The notes: generated by a model not told the origin, from the sequence alone. A stretch of 64,000 nucleotides of DNA from Clostridiales bacterium S5-A14a (GCA_000758905.1 JRNA01000008.1:62001-126000); one strand, 5' to 3'. Counted from the stretch's first letter, positions 1-8,910 are shown. Numbers and translations: made by a program.

Positions 1-4
1 ATTC

Positions 5-33
5 TTGTAAAAACAGCTATTTTGTGATATAAA
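5..33 (+). promoter_or_regulatory. probable purB promoter
   Basis: A TTGTAA -35-like hexamer at 5-10 and a TATAAA -10 at 28-33 are separated by 17 bases. The spacer contains a copy of the dispersed word GCTATTTTGT (16-25). A good ribosome-binding site follows at about 70-75, just before purB. Confidence 0.5.
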
Positions 34-81
34 ATAAATGAAGAAAATACGTTGAAACGATGACGATTACAGGAGAATATA

Positions 82-1512
82 ATGAACGAATTTTATGTAA
101 GCCCTCTCTCGGAGCGTTACGCAGGTAAAGAGATGAAGGAGCTTTTTTCACCGCTTACCAAGTTTAGAACATGGCGCAGGCTCTGGATTGCACTTGCTGA
201 GTCTGAAAAGGAGCTTGGTCTTCCAATCACTGATGAACAGATTAAGGAGCTCAAGGCTTTTAAAGATGACATAAACTTTGAGGAAGCTAAAGCCCGTGAA
301 AAAGAGGTCAGGCACGATGTTATGTCACACGTTTATGCTTACGGCCTGCAATGTCCCAGCGCCAAGGGAATAATTCACCTCGGAGCTACATCCTGCTATG
401 TCGGCGATAATACCGATATTATTTTGATGGCTGAAGGTCTCAAGTTACTCAGGAAAAAACTGATTTCCGCAATCGCAAGGCTTTCTGATTTTGCTGAGAA
501 ATACGCAGCTCTTCCAACTCTGGCATACACTCATTACCAGGCAGCACAGCCGACAACAGTCGGAAAGCGCGCAACGCTTTGGATTAATGAACTACTCTTA
601 GACCTTGAGGACCTTGATTACGTTCTTTCCACGCTAAAACTTTTGGGCTCAAAGGGCACGACGGGTACTCAGGCAAGTTTTCTTGAACTGTTTGAGGGCG
701 ATCACGATAAGTGCAAAGAGCTCGATAACAAAATAGCTGAAAAAATGGGATTTACGGCCTGCTATGCCGTGTCTGGCCAAACCTACTCAAGAAAGGTCGA
801 CACCAGGGTATTGAATGTACTTTCAGGGATTGCACAATCAGCTCACAAATTTAGCAATGATATCAGACTTCTACAGCATATGAAGCAGGTTGAAGAACCT
901 TTTGAGAAGCATCAGATAGGTTCTTCTGCAATGGCATACAAGAGAAACCCTATGCGTTCTGAAAGAATGGCTGCTTTAGCAAACTATGTAATCGTTAACA
1001 ATACAAACCCCGCTATAACCGCTGCAACCCAGTGGTTTGAGCGTACTTTGGACGACTCTGCAAACAAAAGACTTTCTGTTCCGGAGGGTTTCCTTGCTAC
1101 AGACGGCATCCTAGAACTTTACAATAACATTGCCGATGGTCTGGTTGTCTATCCTAAGGTCATCGAAGCACAGCTAATGGCGGAACTACCTTTTATGGCT
1201 ACAGAAAACATAATGATGGATGCAGTTAAAGCTGGCGGAGACAGGCAGGAACTTCATGAGAGAATTAGAACGCACTCGATGGCAGCCGCAAAGACTGTAA
1301 AAGAGGAAGGTAAACCTAACGATCTTCTCCATAGAATTGCACAGGATCCTGCATTTAATATAAGCGAAGAAGAAATCAAAAAAATTATAAAGCCTGAGAA
1401 TTTCACAGGAAGGGCTGAGCAGCAGACTCTCGATTTTATCTCAGAGATAGTCAAGCCTATTCTCCGTGAAAACTCAGATGATATAGGCGTCAAAACCGAA
1501 ATTAATGTGTAA
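82..1512 (+). CDS. purB: adenylosuccinate lyase
   Basis: Cytosolic enzyme of purine synthesis. It cleaves SAICAR to AICAR plus fumarate and adenylosuccinate to AMP plus fumarate. The fumarase/aspartase-superfamily signature SSAMAYKRNP lies at residues 281-290. Probable catalytic histidines are H78 (in VRHDVMSH) and H151 (in THYQ). At 476 residues it matches the longer form of the family rather than the roughly 430-residue Bacillus form. The ATG follows an AGGAGA ribosome-binding site by 7 bases. It stands alone here with no other purine gene nearby, and it faces the fork coming from the origin at about 31 kb. Confidence 0.95.
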   Translation: MNEFYVSPLSERYAGKEMKELFSPLTKFRTWRRLWIALAESEKELGLPITDEQIKELKAFKDDINFEEAKAREKEVRHDVMSHVYAYGLQCPSAKGIIHLGATSCYVGDNTDIILMAEGLKLLRKKLISAIARLSDFAEKYAALPTLAYTHYQAAQPTTVGKRATLWINELLLDLEDLDYVLSTLKLLGSKGTTGTQASFLELFEGDHDKCKELDNKIAEKMGFTACYAVSGQTYSRKVDTRVLNVLSGIAQSAHKFSNDIRLLQHMKQVEEPFEKHQIGSSAMAYKRNPMRSERMAALANYVIVNNTNPAITAATQWFERTLDDSANKRLSVPEGFLATDGILELYNNIADGLVVYPKVIEAQLMAELPFMATENIMMDAVKAGGDRQELHERIRTHSMAAAKTVKEEGKPNDLLHRIAQDPAFNISEEEIKKIIKPENFTGRAEQQTLDFISEIVKPILRENSDDIGVKTEINV

Positions 1513-1595
1513 AAAATTGTAGAATAGAATAGCATATTACATTTTTATAACTGTTTTGTATCACAGTCAAAGTTTTTAATGAAAGGAAGATTAAA

Positions 1596-2735
1596 ATGTT
1601 TAAAGAAGCTGTAAGACCTGCATGGGTAGAAGTTAACTTATCTAACTTGGACTACAACATCAAAAAGATTAGAGAGAAAATTGGTCCTAATCGCGAAATG
1701 ATAGGCGTTATAAAGGCGGATGCCTATGGACATGGATCGGTAGAATGCGCAGAGGTACTCCGTAAAAACGGGGTAAAGATGTTTGCGGTTGCAACTCTTG
1801 CGGAAGCTATCCACTTGCGTGAAAACGGAGCCCGCGAAGAAATTATTATTTTAGGTCTTACACCAGATTTTTACGTTGATACATTAATTAAATACGACCT
1901 GACTCCAGTTGTTTGCTCTATAGATAACGCGAAAGCTATTGATGCCGCTGCAAAAGCTGCAAATAAAACAATTAAGGCTCTAATAGCTGTCGACACTGGC
2001 ATGGGTCGAATTGGTTATCTGGCTGACGAGGTTGAAAAAGCAATTCCTGAAATTAAAGAAATGACAAAGCTCAGTAATTTTAAAATTAAGGGGATGTTTT
2101 CTCATATGTCAACAGCTGATGCCGCTGATAAAAGTTTTTCTCATTTGCAGGAAGAAAAATATAATAAATTTTTCAAAGCCCTTACTGAAAATGGTATAGA
2201 AATCCCTTTCAGAACTCTCGCTAACTCTGCATCTATTATGGAAATTCCTGCTGTTTATTTTGACGCTGTAAGACCTGGCATTATTTTGTACGGTTGCTAT
2301 CCTTCTCACGAAGTTCTAAAGGAAAACCTTGATATTAAGCCTGTTATGTCCGTAAAGGCAGCAATCGTTCACTTAAAGGATGTACCTGTTGGATTCTCAT
2401 GCGGATACGGTAGAAAATTCATCTCTGAGAGACCTTCAAAAATTGCGACACTTGCTCTCGGATATGCGGATGGTTATCCTAGACCTTACTCTGCCCATGC
2501 TAAAGTAATCGTAAACGGTGTTTTGTGCCCAGTTGCAGGTAATATATGCATGGATCAGTGCATGGTTGATGTTACCGATGTTCCCGATGTAAAGCTCGGT
2601 GATGAAGTTATTGTAATGGGTAGCGATGGCAAACATACAATTCTGGCTGATGATATTGCTGATGCCACTGGAACAATCAACTACGAAATAACTTGCGCAT
2701 TTGGTCAGAGACTACCAAAGGTTTTTGTTAAATAA
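1596..2735 (+). CDS. alr: alanine racemase
   Basis: PLP enzyme that interconverts L- and D-alanine for peptidoglycan. The PLP lysine is K40 in the motif VIKADAYGHG. The barrel domain is followed by the C-terminal beta domain with the GNICMDQCMVDVTD segment that supplies substrate contacts. The length of 379 residues is normal. The start is supported by AAAGGAAG upstream. It lies 83 bases after purB and is followed by a terminator-like inverted repeat that reaches into the rnhA promoter. Confidence 0.95.
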   Translation: MFKEAVRPAWVEVNLSNLDYNIKKIREKIGPNREMIGVIKADAYGHGSVECAEVLRKNGVKMFAVATLAEAIHLRENGAREEIIILGLTPDFYVDTLIKYDLTPVVCSIDNAKAIDAAAKAANKTIKALIAVDTGMGRIGYLADEVEKAIPEIKEMTKLSNFKIKGMFSHMSTADAADKSFSHLQEEKYNKFFKALTENGIEIPFRTLANSASIMEIPAVYFDAVRPGIILYGCYPSHEVLKENLDIKPVMSVKAAIVHLKDVPVGFSCGYGRKFISERPSKIATLALGYADGYPRPYSAHAKVIVNGVLCPVAGNICMDQCMVDVTDVPDVKLGDEVIVMGSDGKHTILADDIADATGTINYEITCAFGQRLPKVFVK

Positions 2736-2755
2736 CTCGATAAATTGAACTCTTT

Positions 2756-2820
2756 GCAAGGTTTTTGTGTCGACTTAAAATTTTTTAAAAATCCCTGTCA
2801 AAAACCTTGCATTTGTTTTT
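2756..2820 (+). terminator. probable alr terminator overlapping the next promoter
   Basis: GCAAGGTTTTTG (2756-2767) pairs exactly with CAAAAACCTTGC (2799-2810), and ATTTGTTTTT follows. The loop is long (31 bases) but AT-rich and could fold further. The 3' arm shares bases with the -35 hexamer of the rnhA promoter. Confidence 0.55.
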
Positions 2821-2835
2821 GACATAACATATAAT
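2807..2835 (+). promoter_or_regulatory. rnhA promoter, probably giving a leaderless transcript
   Basis: TTGCAT (2807-2812), 17 bases, then a perfect TATAAT (2830-2835). The expected transcription start, about 7 bases after the -10, coincides with the A of the rnhA ATG at 2842. No Shine-Dalgarno sequence lies between them. Confidence 0.6.
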
Positions 2836-2841
2836 TTAGAA

Positions 2842-3402
2842 ATGAAATTGAAAATTTTTACAGACGGTGCGTGCTCAGGAAACCAGAACGAAGAGAATTT
2901 TGGCGGCTGGGGCGCGATTTTAAAGTTGGGCATACACGAGAAAGAAATCTACGGCGGGGAGCCCAATACGACCAACAACCGGATGGAACTTACCGGAGTT
3001 ATAGAGGCTTTCTCTGCTCTCAAAAAGCCAAATCTTGATATACAGGTCTACACAGACAGTGCCTACATCGTTAACTGTTTCAAGAATGAATGGCATATCA
3101 ATTGGCAGACAAACGGCTGGAAAACTGCAGCTAAAAAGTCCGTTGAAAACAGAGATCTCTGGGAAAAATTACTATCACTAATGGATGGTCACTCTGTCCA
3201 ATTTATTAAGGTGAAGGGACATGTCAGTCTCAAGTCTCAAGAGTCCACGTGGCTTAAATTATATGAGAAATTTCTTTTGGATAGCGGTATGAGCCGTGAG
3301 GATGTTACTCTTGAAGATTTCAAATCAATAACGGAAATGAATGTACGGGTCGATGCCTTGGCTGTTAGGGGAGCCGATGAGGCTAAGACCCAAAAGATAT
3401 AG
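2842..3402 (+). CDS. rnhA: ribonuclease HI
   Basis: Degrades the RNA strand of RNA-DNA hybrids (R-loops, primers). The catalytic carboxylates are visible: D8 in IFTDGACSGN, the Glu of NRMELTG, the Asp of YTDSAYIV, and the Asp of VDALA near the C-terminus. At 186 residues it is about 30 longer than the classical enzyme because of an insertion between KGHVS and VDALA, a layout known in clostridial family members. The ATG has no ribosome-binding site and sits only 6 bases beyond a consensus -10, so the message is probably leaderless. Confidence 0.9.
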   Translation: MKLKIFTDGACSGNQNEENFGGWGAILKLGIHEKEIYGGEPNTTNNRMELTGVIEAFSALKKPNLDIQVYTDSAYIVNCFKNEWHINWQTNGWKTAAKKSVENRDLWEKLLSLMDGHSVQFIKVKGHVSLKSQESTWLKLYEKFLLDSGMSREDVTLEDFKSITEMNVRVDALAVRGADEAKTQKI

Positions 3403-3494
3403 CCGCGCAATTATGCCGGCGACCTGTTTTGAGCCCTTGCAAGCAGGTGTTTTTAGTTTTCACAAAACATTTTTAAATCAGAAAGGAAACGAAG

Positions 3495-4712
3495 ATGCAA
3501 AAGAGATACGTAGGCACAGTATCAAGAGGTCTAAGAGCCCCAATTATTAAAGAAGGTGATGATCTTAAGAAGATCGTTGTAGACACTGTTTTAAACGCAG
3601 CAGAAGCTGGAGAATTTAAAATAAGAAATCGAGATGTTTTAGCTGTTACAGAGTCAATCCTTGCCAGATCCGAAAATAATTATGCAACTTTGGATCAAAT
3701 TGCAGAAAGTCTTAGAAAAAAGCTTGATGAGAATGGATATAGTGGACAGCCGCTTGGTCTTGTTTTCCCTATTATGAGCCGTAATCGTTTTGCTATCTGC
3801 CTAAAGGCAATCGCAAGAGCTGTTGACAAACTAGTTCTTCTTCTTGGCTATCCTTCAGATGAGGTAGGAAATCACCTTGTTGATCTTGATGCCCTTGACG
3901 AGAAAGGAATCAATCCTTATACTGACGTTCTTGATCAGGAACAGTTTGAATCACTTTTCGGAAAATCTCGCCACCCATTTACCGGCATGGACTACATTAA
4001 CTACTATAAGGAGCTTGCTGAGGAGCAGGGATGCGAAGTTGAGATTTATTTCTCTAAGAATCCTAAGTCCATTGTTAAGTACACTGATTGCGTCCTCGCA
4101 TGTGACACCCACACAAGGCATAGAACCAAGAGACTTGCTAAGAAGGCGGGAGCAAAAATTGTTTTGTCTATGGACGACATCATGACAGAGCCTATCGATG
4201 GCAGTGGATATAACCCTGATTTTGGTATTCTAGGGTCAAATAAGGCAACAGAAGATATGATTAAACTTTTCCCAATTAACTGCCAGGAGTTTGTTGATTC
4301 TATACAGGAAGACATCAAAAAAGCAACTGGAAAGAACATTGAAGTTATGGTATATGGTGATGGTGCTTTCAAAGATCCTGTGGGTAAGATTTGGGAGCTT
4401 GCAGATCCTGTTGTTTCTCCAGGATATACAAAGGGCCTAGAAGGAACGCCTAACGAAGTAAAGCTTAAATATATTGCAGACAATGAGTTTAAGCACTTAA
4501 AGGGTGAGGAACTCCAGAAGGCTATGAGAGACTATATTGAGAACAAAGCAAAGGCTCAATCATCCATAGATGATGATATGCTTAAGCAGGGTACGACTCC
4601 AAGGCGCTTAACTGATCTAATCGGTTCGCTTTGCGACCTGACATCAGGCAGTGGTGACAAGGGAACACCTTTTGTTTATATACAGGGTTACTTCGACCAC
4701 TATACTGACTAG
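3495..4712 (+). CDS. coenzyme F420-0:L-glutamate ligase-like (CofE family) protein
   Basis: Residues across the protein resemble the F420_ligase (CofE) family: the RNRDVLAVTESILAR segment near residue 42, the GLVFPIMSRNRFAICLKAIARAV stretch, and conserved acidic residues around the D-D of LSMDDIMTEP. At 405 residues it is much longer than the roughly 250-residue archaeal CofE, so it has an extra internal region. No other F420 gene is in the window and F420 is not expected in this group, so the real substrate is probably different; it may be another glutamate- or amino-acid-ligase reaction. Good AAAGGAAA site before the ATG. Single gene, closed by a bidirectional terminator. Confidence 0.75.
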   Translation: MQKRYVGTVSRGLRAPIIKEGDDLKKIVVDTVLNAAEAGEFKIRNRDVLAVTESILARSENNYATLDQIAESLRKKLDENGYSGQPLGLVFPIMSRNRFAICLKAIARAVDKLVLLLGYPSDEVGNHLVDLDALDEKGINPYTDVLDQEQFESLFGKSRHPFTGMDYINYYKELAEEQGCEVEIYFSKNPKSIVKYTDCVLACDTHTRHRTKRLAKKAGAKIVLSMDDIMTEPIDGSGYNPDFGILGSNKATEDMIKLFPINCQEFVDSIQEDIKKATGKNIEVMVYGDGAFKDPVGKIWELADPVVSPGYTKGLEGTPNEVKLKYIADNEFKHLKGEELQKAMRDYIENKAKAQSSIDDDMLKQGTTPRRLTDLIGSLCDLTSGSGDKGTPFVYIQGYFDHYTD

Positions 4713-4743
4713 TACAATTATGCATCCACTTTAACAAAATATT

Positions 4744-4770
4744 AAAGCCGGTTAATTAACCGGCTTTTTC
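4744..4770. terminator. bidirectional terminator
   Basis: A perfect 24-base palindrome at 4744-4767 has AAAGCCGG and CCGGCTTT as its outer arms and is flanked by runs of T on the plus strand and A-rich sequence on the other side. It separates the plus-strand CofE-like gene from the convergent minus-strand membrane protein gene. Confidence 0.85.
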
Positions 4771-5348
4771 TTTTCCTTATTCCTATGATAGATTTTTACA
4801 TCACTCTTCATAAACTTTCGCATAAAGAGTCCTTCATCAATAGCATCCACTGCATCGGAAATAAAGCATATATAAAATACTATAAGAAATATTAAATCCA
4901 TCCATGGAGGCGTAATAGCTAAGAAGCTCATCAAAATGGGATTAACCAATACCAGACATCCAGCAAGCATCAGAGTGACTTTCAAACTATGATAAATACT
5001 TGTATATCCTCTTATGTTTAAAAATCTGTCTGAATAGTTCCAATATCTATTGGAGCTGACAAGATGTATCAAAATTCCTGAAATAAGTTCAATCACTGTA
5101 GCTATCACAAAGAGTATGATTATCATATATACCAAATCCTCTTGAAGTTGATAAGCAACCAAAAGAGAAATTATCATCATTATTCCATACATCGGCATAT
5201 ATGGTCCCTTTAGAATCCCCCGATCAAATCGGTGTCTGTCTTTAATCAGACAGTATACGTTGTCAACAAGCCAGCCGATGAATGAATATATTGCAAAAAG
5301 CTGCAAGATTTGAATAATACTATATCCCGTGCTCTGCTCAAAAATCAT
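4752..5348 (-). CDS. CmpB-type putative ABC-transporter permease (PF06541-like membrane protein)
   Basis: A 198-residue integral membrane protein with about five hydrophobic segments. Features that recall the PF06541 family are the N-terminal FAIYSFIGWLVDNVYCL, the DRGILKGPYMPMYG loop, and the later ISGILIHLVSSNRYWNYSD. Despite the family name, no ATPase or substrate-binding partner is encoded nearby and the function of the family is not established. The C-terminus is lysine-rich. Its 3' end overlaps the palindromic terminator. The next gene upstream (DUF218) ends 27 bases away on the same strand, so the two may be co-transcribed. Confidence 0.75.
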   Translation of the reverse strand: MIFEQSTGYSIIQILQLFAIYSFIGWLVDNVYCLIKDRHRFDRGILKGPYMPMYGIMMIISLLVAYQLQEDLVYMIIILFVIATVIELISGILIHLVSSNRYWNYSDRFLNIRGYTSIYHSLKVTLMLAGCLVLVNPILMSFLAITPPWMDLIFLIVFYICFISDAVDAIDEGLFMRKFMKSDVKIYHRNKEKKKPVN

Positions 5349-5375
5349 TCGAAAATCAGCTTCCTTTCCTTAAAA

Positions 5376-6134
5376 CTACTTATCTATAGTGTGAGTCTTC
5401 GTCCCATCACCCTCGATGTCAATCTTTTCATCTCTAAACTTCGGTATCTTCTTTAATTTCAGAAGGAAAAAGTCTTTGTTCCTCGCCATCGTCTCGCGAA
5501 GCATAATTTTAATTTTGCCGTCCTTAAAACTACCGCTTCTTATATCCCTTGGCCCAACCTGATCGCTCGCAACACCCCTCGTTTTGACATTTATCTTCTG
5601 CCCAATATATATTGCCCGCGGCAGATGAAAAGTTTGGGAGACCACAATCGCTCGCTCTATGCCGAAAACCTGTTTTGCTCTAACCATGCTCTCAAAGGTG
5701 CTATAACCCTTGTGATCACAAAATATATCCGCATCTGGAATTCCCCTTCCCTTGACATACGCAAGCATCGCTGAAATTTCATCATAAAATTCCTGAGAGT
5801 TATCACCGTCCCCGGTCAAAAGAATCTTTTGTGCAACATTTTTCTCATAGAGGTCAACTGCAACATCAAGCCGTGCTTTGAGAATCGGGCTTGGAGTCTT
5901 GTCCGACAAAATAGCTGCCCCCGGAACAATGATAACATTTGGCCTAAAATCCCTTACCCTCTCATACATTGAATAACTTGCTGAAGTAGAATCTTCAGTA
6001 TATCTGCCTATTATATTATCTTCTTCAAGTGTTTTTACATGTTCGCTCACAGACAGAATTGACGCTATGATAAGAAGGATGATTACAAGTATTAAAATTA
6101 TTATTTTTCTTATTTTCTTCCTGTGTTGATACAT
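5376..6134 (-). CDS. SanA/YdcF-like DUF218 membrane-anchored protein
   Basis: A 252-residue protein with one N-terminal transmembrane helix (about residues 10-29), then a DUF218 domain facing outward. The segments VIIVPGAAILSDKTPSP, KILLTGDGDN and IVVSQTFHLPRAIYIG match SanA/ElyC/YdcF proteins, linked in other bacteria to envelope integrity; the molecular activity is uncertain. The start at 6134 is preferred because AGGGG lies directly upstream and the next residues form a normal lysine-rich signal anchor. A further in-frame start at 6215 would add a 27-residue tail without a matching family segment and would run into the divergent aroF promoter. Confidence 0.8.
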   Translation of the reverse strand: MYQHRKKIRKIIILILVIILLIIASILSVSEHVKTLEEDNIIGRYTEDSTSASYSMYERVRDFRPNVIIVPGAAILSDKTPSPILKARLDVAVDLYEKNVAQKILLTGDGDNSQEFYDEISAMLAYVKGRGIPDADIFCDHKGYSTFESMVRAKQVFGIERAIVVSQTFHLPRAIYIGQKINVKTRGVASDQVGPRDIRSGSFKDGKIKIMLRETMARNKDFFLLKLKKIPKFRDEKIDIEGDGTKTHTIDK

Positions 6135-6233
6135 CTCATCCCCTGTTGATATTTTGCATTTAAAGATGAATTGTGATACAATTCTTGTGCTATTAGTATA
6201 CCATAGAGGAGCCAAAAATCATAATATTTTGCT

Positions 6234-7052
6234 ATGAGATTGTTAGTTTCAAGAGATTATAAAAAAGACGATACAGTCGTTAAAATAGGTAATGTTTCCA
6301 TAGGAGATGGATCCCTGTCCATTATTGCCGGACCCTGCACTATCGAGAGTTTTGATCAGTTAAACGATGTTGCATCAGGTCTAGCAAAAATGAATGTGGA
6401 TATTTTGCGAGCGGGAGCATTTAAGCCGAGGACGTCCTCATATTCTTTCCAGGGTATGGGAGCGGAAGGCCTTGAGATGCTATCTGAAGTTAAATCTAGG
6501 CTTGGCTTGCCTACAGTCTCTGAAATTGTTGATATTGCAGACTTATCGTTATTTAACGATGTGGATATTTTACAGGTCGGAGCAAAGAATATGCAGAACT
6601 ACTCCCTTTTAAAAGCACTTGGTATGCAGGAAAAACCTGTTTTGTTGAAGAGGGGATGGTCCAATACAATAGACGAATTTCTTGAGAGTGCTGAATATAT
6701 ATATCGAGAGGGCAATCATAATATTATTTTGTGCGAGAGAGGCATACGAACATTCGAGCCATCTGCAAGGAATTCCTTTGATATAAATGCGATTCCATTA
6801 CTGAAGAAAAAAACACATCTGCCTGTAATTGGCGATCCGAGCCATGGAACGGGGATTTCCGAACTTGTTATGCCTGTAAGTCTTGCAATTGTGGCAGCTG
6901 GAGCTGATGGACTTATGATCGAGGTGCATGAAAATCCAGAATGTGCTCTTTGTGACGGTAGGCAGTCCATTACGTTGAAAGAATATGAGATCTTAGAAAA
7001 TAGGGTTAAATTATATGAAAAAATTCGAAATTTCGACAACTCATCCATATAA
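6234..7052 (+). CDS. aroF: 3-deoxy-7-phosphoheptulonate (DAHP) synthase
   Basis: First step of aromatic synthesis: PEP plus erythrose 4-phosphate to DAHP. The 272-residue protein is the short type I-beta/KDO8PS-like form, with GPCTIES at 33-39, KPRTS at 64-68, and a metal-site GDPSHG near residue 201. It has no ACT or chorismate-mutase regulatory extension. An in-frame stop at 6222 fixes 6234 as the first possible ATG, yet the only purine-rich site (AGAGGA, 6205-6210) is 23 bases upstream, so initiation looks weak. The 3' end overlaps aroB by 38 bases, which implies translational coupling. Confidence 0.93.
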   Translation: MRLLVSRDYKKDDTVVKIGNVSIGDGSLSIIAGPCTIESFDQLNDVASGLAKMNVDILRAGAFKPRTSSYSFQGMGAEGLEMLSEVKSRLGLPTVSEIVDIADLSLFNDVDILQVGAKNMQNYSLLKALGMQEKPVLLKRGWSNTIDEFLESAEYIYREGNHNIILCERGIRTFEPSARNSFDINAIPLLKKKTHLPVIGDPSHGTGISELVMPVSLAIVAAGADGLMIEVHENPECALCDGRQSITLKEYEILENRVKLYEKIRNFDNSSI

Positions 7053-8055
7053 CATCTGCATTGGTAGCAATATTATGCCAAATAGCGGGACTCTTATAAG
7101 TGAAGTTCTTGAGCCGTGCAAGATTGCAATCATCACTGATACGAACGTAAATAGCCTGTATTCACAGGTCTTCCTGACCTCTCTTATCGAAAGTGGTTTT
7201 GAAGTCTCGAAGATTATTTTCCCTGCTGGTGAACATTCAAAGAATCTTAATACCTATGGGAATGTTCTTGAAGCACTTGCTGACGAGGGTATAAGTCGTT
7301 CTGACGCAATCGCATCTCTTGGTGGAGGAGTGGTTGGAGATATCAGTGGATTTGCAGCTGCTACTTACATGCGTGGAATCAAGTTCCTACAGATTCCGAC
7401 CTCCTACATTTCGGCCATTGATGCTTCTGTAGGCGGTAAAACAGGAATCAATCTATTGTCCGGAAAAAACCTAGCCGGAGCATTTTGGCAGCCGTCTCTA
7501 GTTATCTGTGATACCAAGGTCTTTGAGACTTTGCCTCCCGAACAGATTATGGAAGGTGTTGCAGAAGCTATGAAGCTCGGAATTTGTTTTGATTCGAATC
7601 TTATTCCTAGGATTATCGATCGAGATTACCCTTATATTATTGAAAGGGCTGTCTCAATTAAAAAATATATTGTTGAAGCTGATGAGCTTGATGTCGGCCT
7701 TAGGCAGATGCTGAACTTTGGGCATACTATAGGTCATTGCATAGAAAAAGCCAGCGCATACTCTATTCCGCACGGTGTTGCCGTTGCAAAAGGAATGGCA
7801 GCTGAGGCGAAGGCCTGCGCTGCCATGGGGTTAACGTCTGTTGATGTATATGAGAAAATTTCTTCAATTCTAACTGAGGCTACATTTGATTTATCAATAG
7901 ATTTTGATGCCTCTGAACTGTACCAGTATGCTCTTCTTGATAAGAAAATTTCTCATGGCAAAATTGCTATTACAGTAACTGACCAAATCGGTCAGAGTCA
8001 TCTTGAAAAAATATCTTTATCACAACTGAAATTGTTTTTTGAAAGTGCTTTTTAA
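7015..8055 (+). CDS. aroB: 3-dehydroquinate synthase
   Basis: Second shikimate step; NAD- and zinc-dependent cyclisation of DAHP. GGGVVGD (103-109) is the NAD-binding loop; EAMKLG and NFGHTIGH supply the usual Glu and His zinc ligands. 346 residues, normal length. It starts inside aroF, and no alternative ATG downstream would keep the first beta strand (YNICIGSNIM). The remaining shikimate genes are not in this window. The stop codon lies inside the hairpin of the terminator. Confidence 0.95.
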   Translation: MKKFEISTTHPYNICIGSNIMPNSGTLISEVLEPCKIAIITDTNVNSLYSQVFLTSLIESGFEVSKIIFPAGEHSKNLNTYGNVLEALADEGISRSDAIASLGGGVVGDISGFAAATYMRGIKFLQIPTSYISAIDASVGGKTGINLLSGKNLAGAFWQPSLVICDTKVFETLPPEQIMEGVAEAMKLGICFDSNLIPRIIDRDYPYIIERAVSIKKYIVEADELDVGLRQMLNFGHTIGHCIEKASAYSIPHGVAVAKGMAAEAKACAAMGLTSVDVYEKISSILTEATFDLSIDFDASELYQYALLDKKISHGKIAITVTDQIGQSHLEKISLSQLKLFFESAF

Positions 8056-8072
8056 ATCAAGCACTTTTTTAT
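8042..8072 (+). terminator. terminator of aroF-aroB
   Basis: AAAGTGCTT and AAGCACTTT pair around a short loop, and the 3' arm runs straight into a T-rich tract. The aroB stop codon (8053-8055) is within the loop. Confidence 0.85.
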
Positions 8073-8116
8073 TTTTTTACTAGCATCTTTACGAAGAATT
8101 AGTTCTAGTTAAATCT

Positions 8117-8680
8117 TTATTTTTGCTCCCACTCCTCTTTTGTGAGTGAAAAAACAAAAGAGTCTCTGAGTTCGCCAGTATATATCCTATATGCTTTTCT
8201 TATTCTACCTTCATATGTGAAACCATTTTTCTCAGCCACGCGTTGAGACCTTTTATTAACAGGAGAGGTGCATATCGTCAAAATCTCCATTCCTAAATCT
8301 TCAAAAGCATATCTTATTACCTCTGCTGCAGCCTCCGTCATATAGCCCATGCCCCACGCTTCTTTTGCAAGACTGTATCCGATTTCCTTGCTTTTTGCAT
8401 CAGGTCTAAATCTATCCTCTTCAAGGGCAATAGTTCCAATCATTTGTCCAGGAAGTCCATCACTTTCGATTTCGTGAATTCCCCAGGCTCCACTTGGCAA
8501 GAACAAGCCTTCTATAATTTGTCGTGATTCTTCTACACTTTCATGTGGCTTCCATCCAGCATGCGGACCCACGTCGGGATTTTTTGCATATTTATATAAA
8601 TCCGCTGCATCGTCTATTGAGCATGGAATCAAAGCGAGTCTTTTGCTTCTTAAAGTTTGATGCTTTTCATAGCTTTTCAT
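8117..8680 (-). CDS. GNAT-family N-acetyltransferase (RimJ/RimL type)
   Basis: A 187-residue acetyl-CoA-dependent acetyltransferase. The fold is recognisable from LRSKRLALIP at the N-terminus, the MIGTIALEEDRF strand, the acetyl-CoA loop GYSLAKEAWGMGYMTEAAAEV and the closing NKRSQRVAEKNGFTYEGRIRKAY. These fit the RimJ/RimL subfamily, which acetylates protein N-termini or small molecules; the substrate cannot be read from sequence. AAAGG precedes the ATG. It converges with aroB and stands alone. Confidence 0.85.
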   Translation of the reverse strand: MKSYEKHQTLRSKRLALIPCSIDDAADLYKYAKNPDVGPHAGWKPHESVEESRQIIEGLFLPSGAWGIHEIESDGLPGQMIGTIALEEDRFRPDAKSKEIGYSLAKEAWGMGYMTEAAAEVIRYAFEDLGMEILTICTSPVNKRSQRVAEKNGFTYEGRIRKAYRIYTGELRDSFVFSLTKEEWEQK

Positions 8681-8910
8681 ATATCTTACCTTTCAAATTC
8701 TGTTTTTATGACATCTAGTAAATTTTAAATGCTTTGCTTATAGACGTATTATTCCCCAAACTATGTAATTTAAGCGTTATTTTATCAACTAATGGGCAGC
8801 TTCCTTGAAATTCGATCTAAAAAATAATATAATTTGACTTAAAGTATTACTAAAGTTAGCAAATTATAAAAATAAAACTTAATATAGACTTGGGTTAAGG
8901 TGTTGAAACT

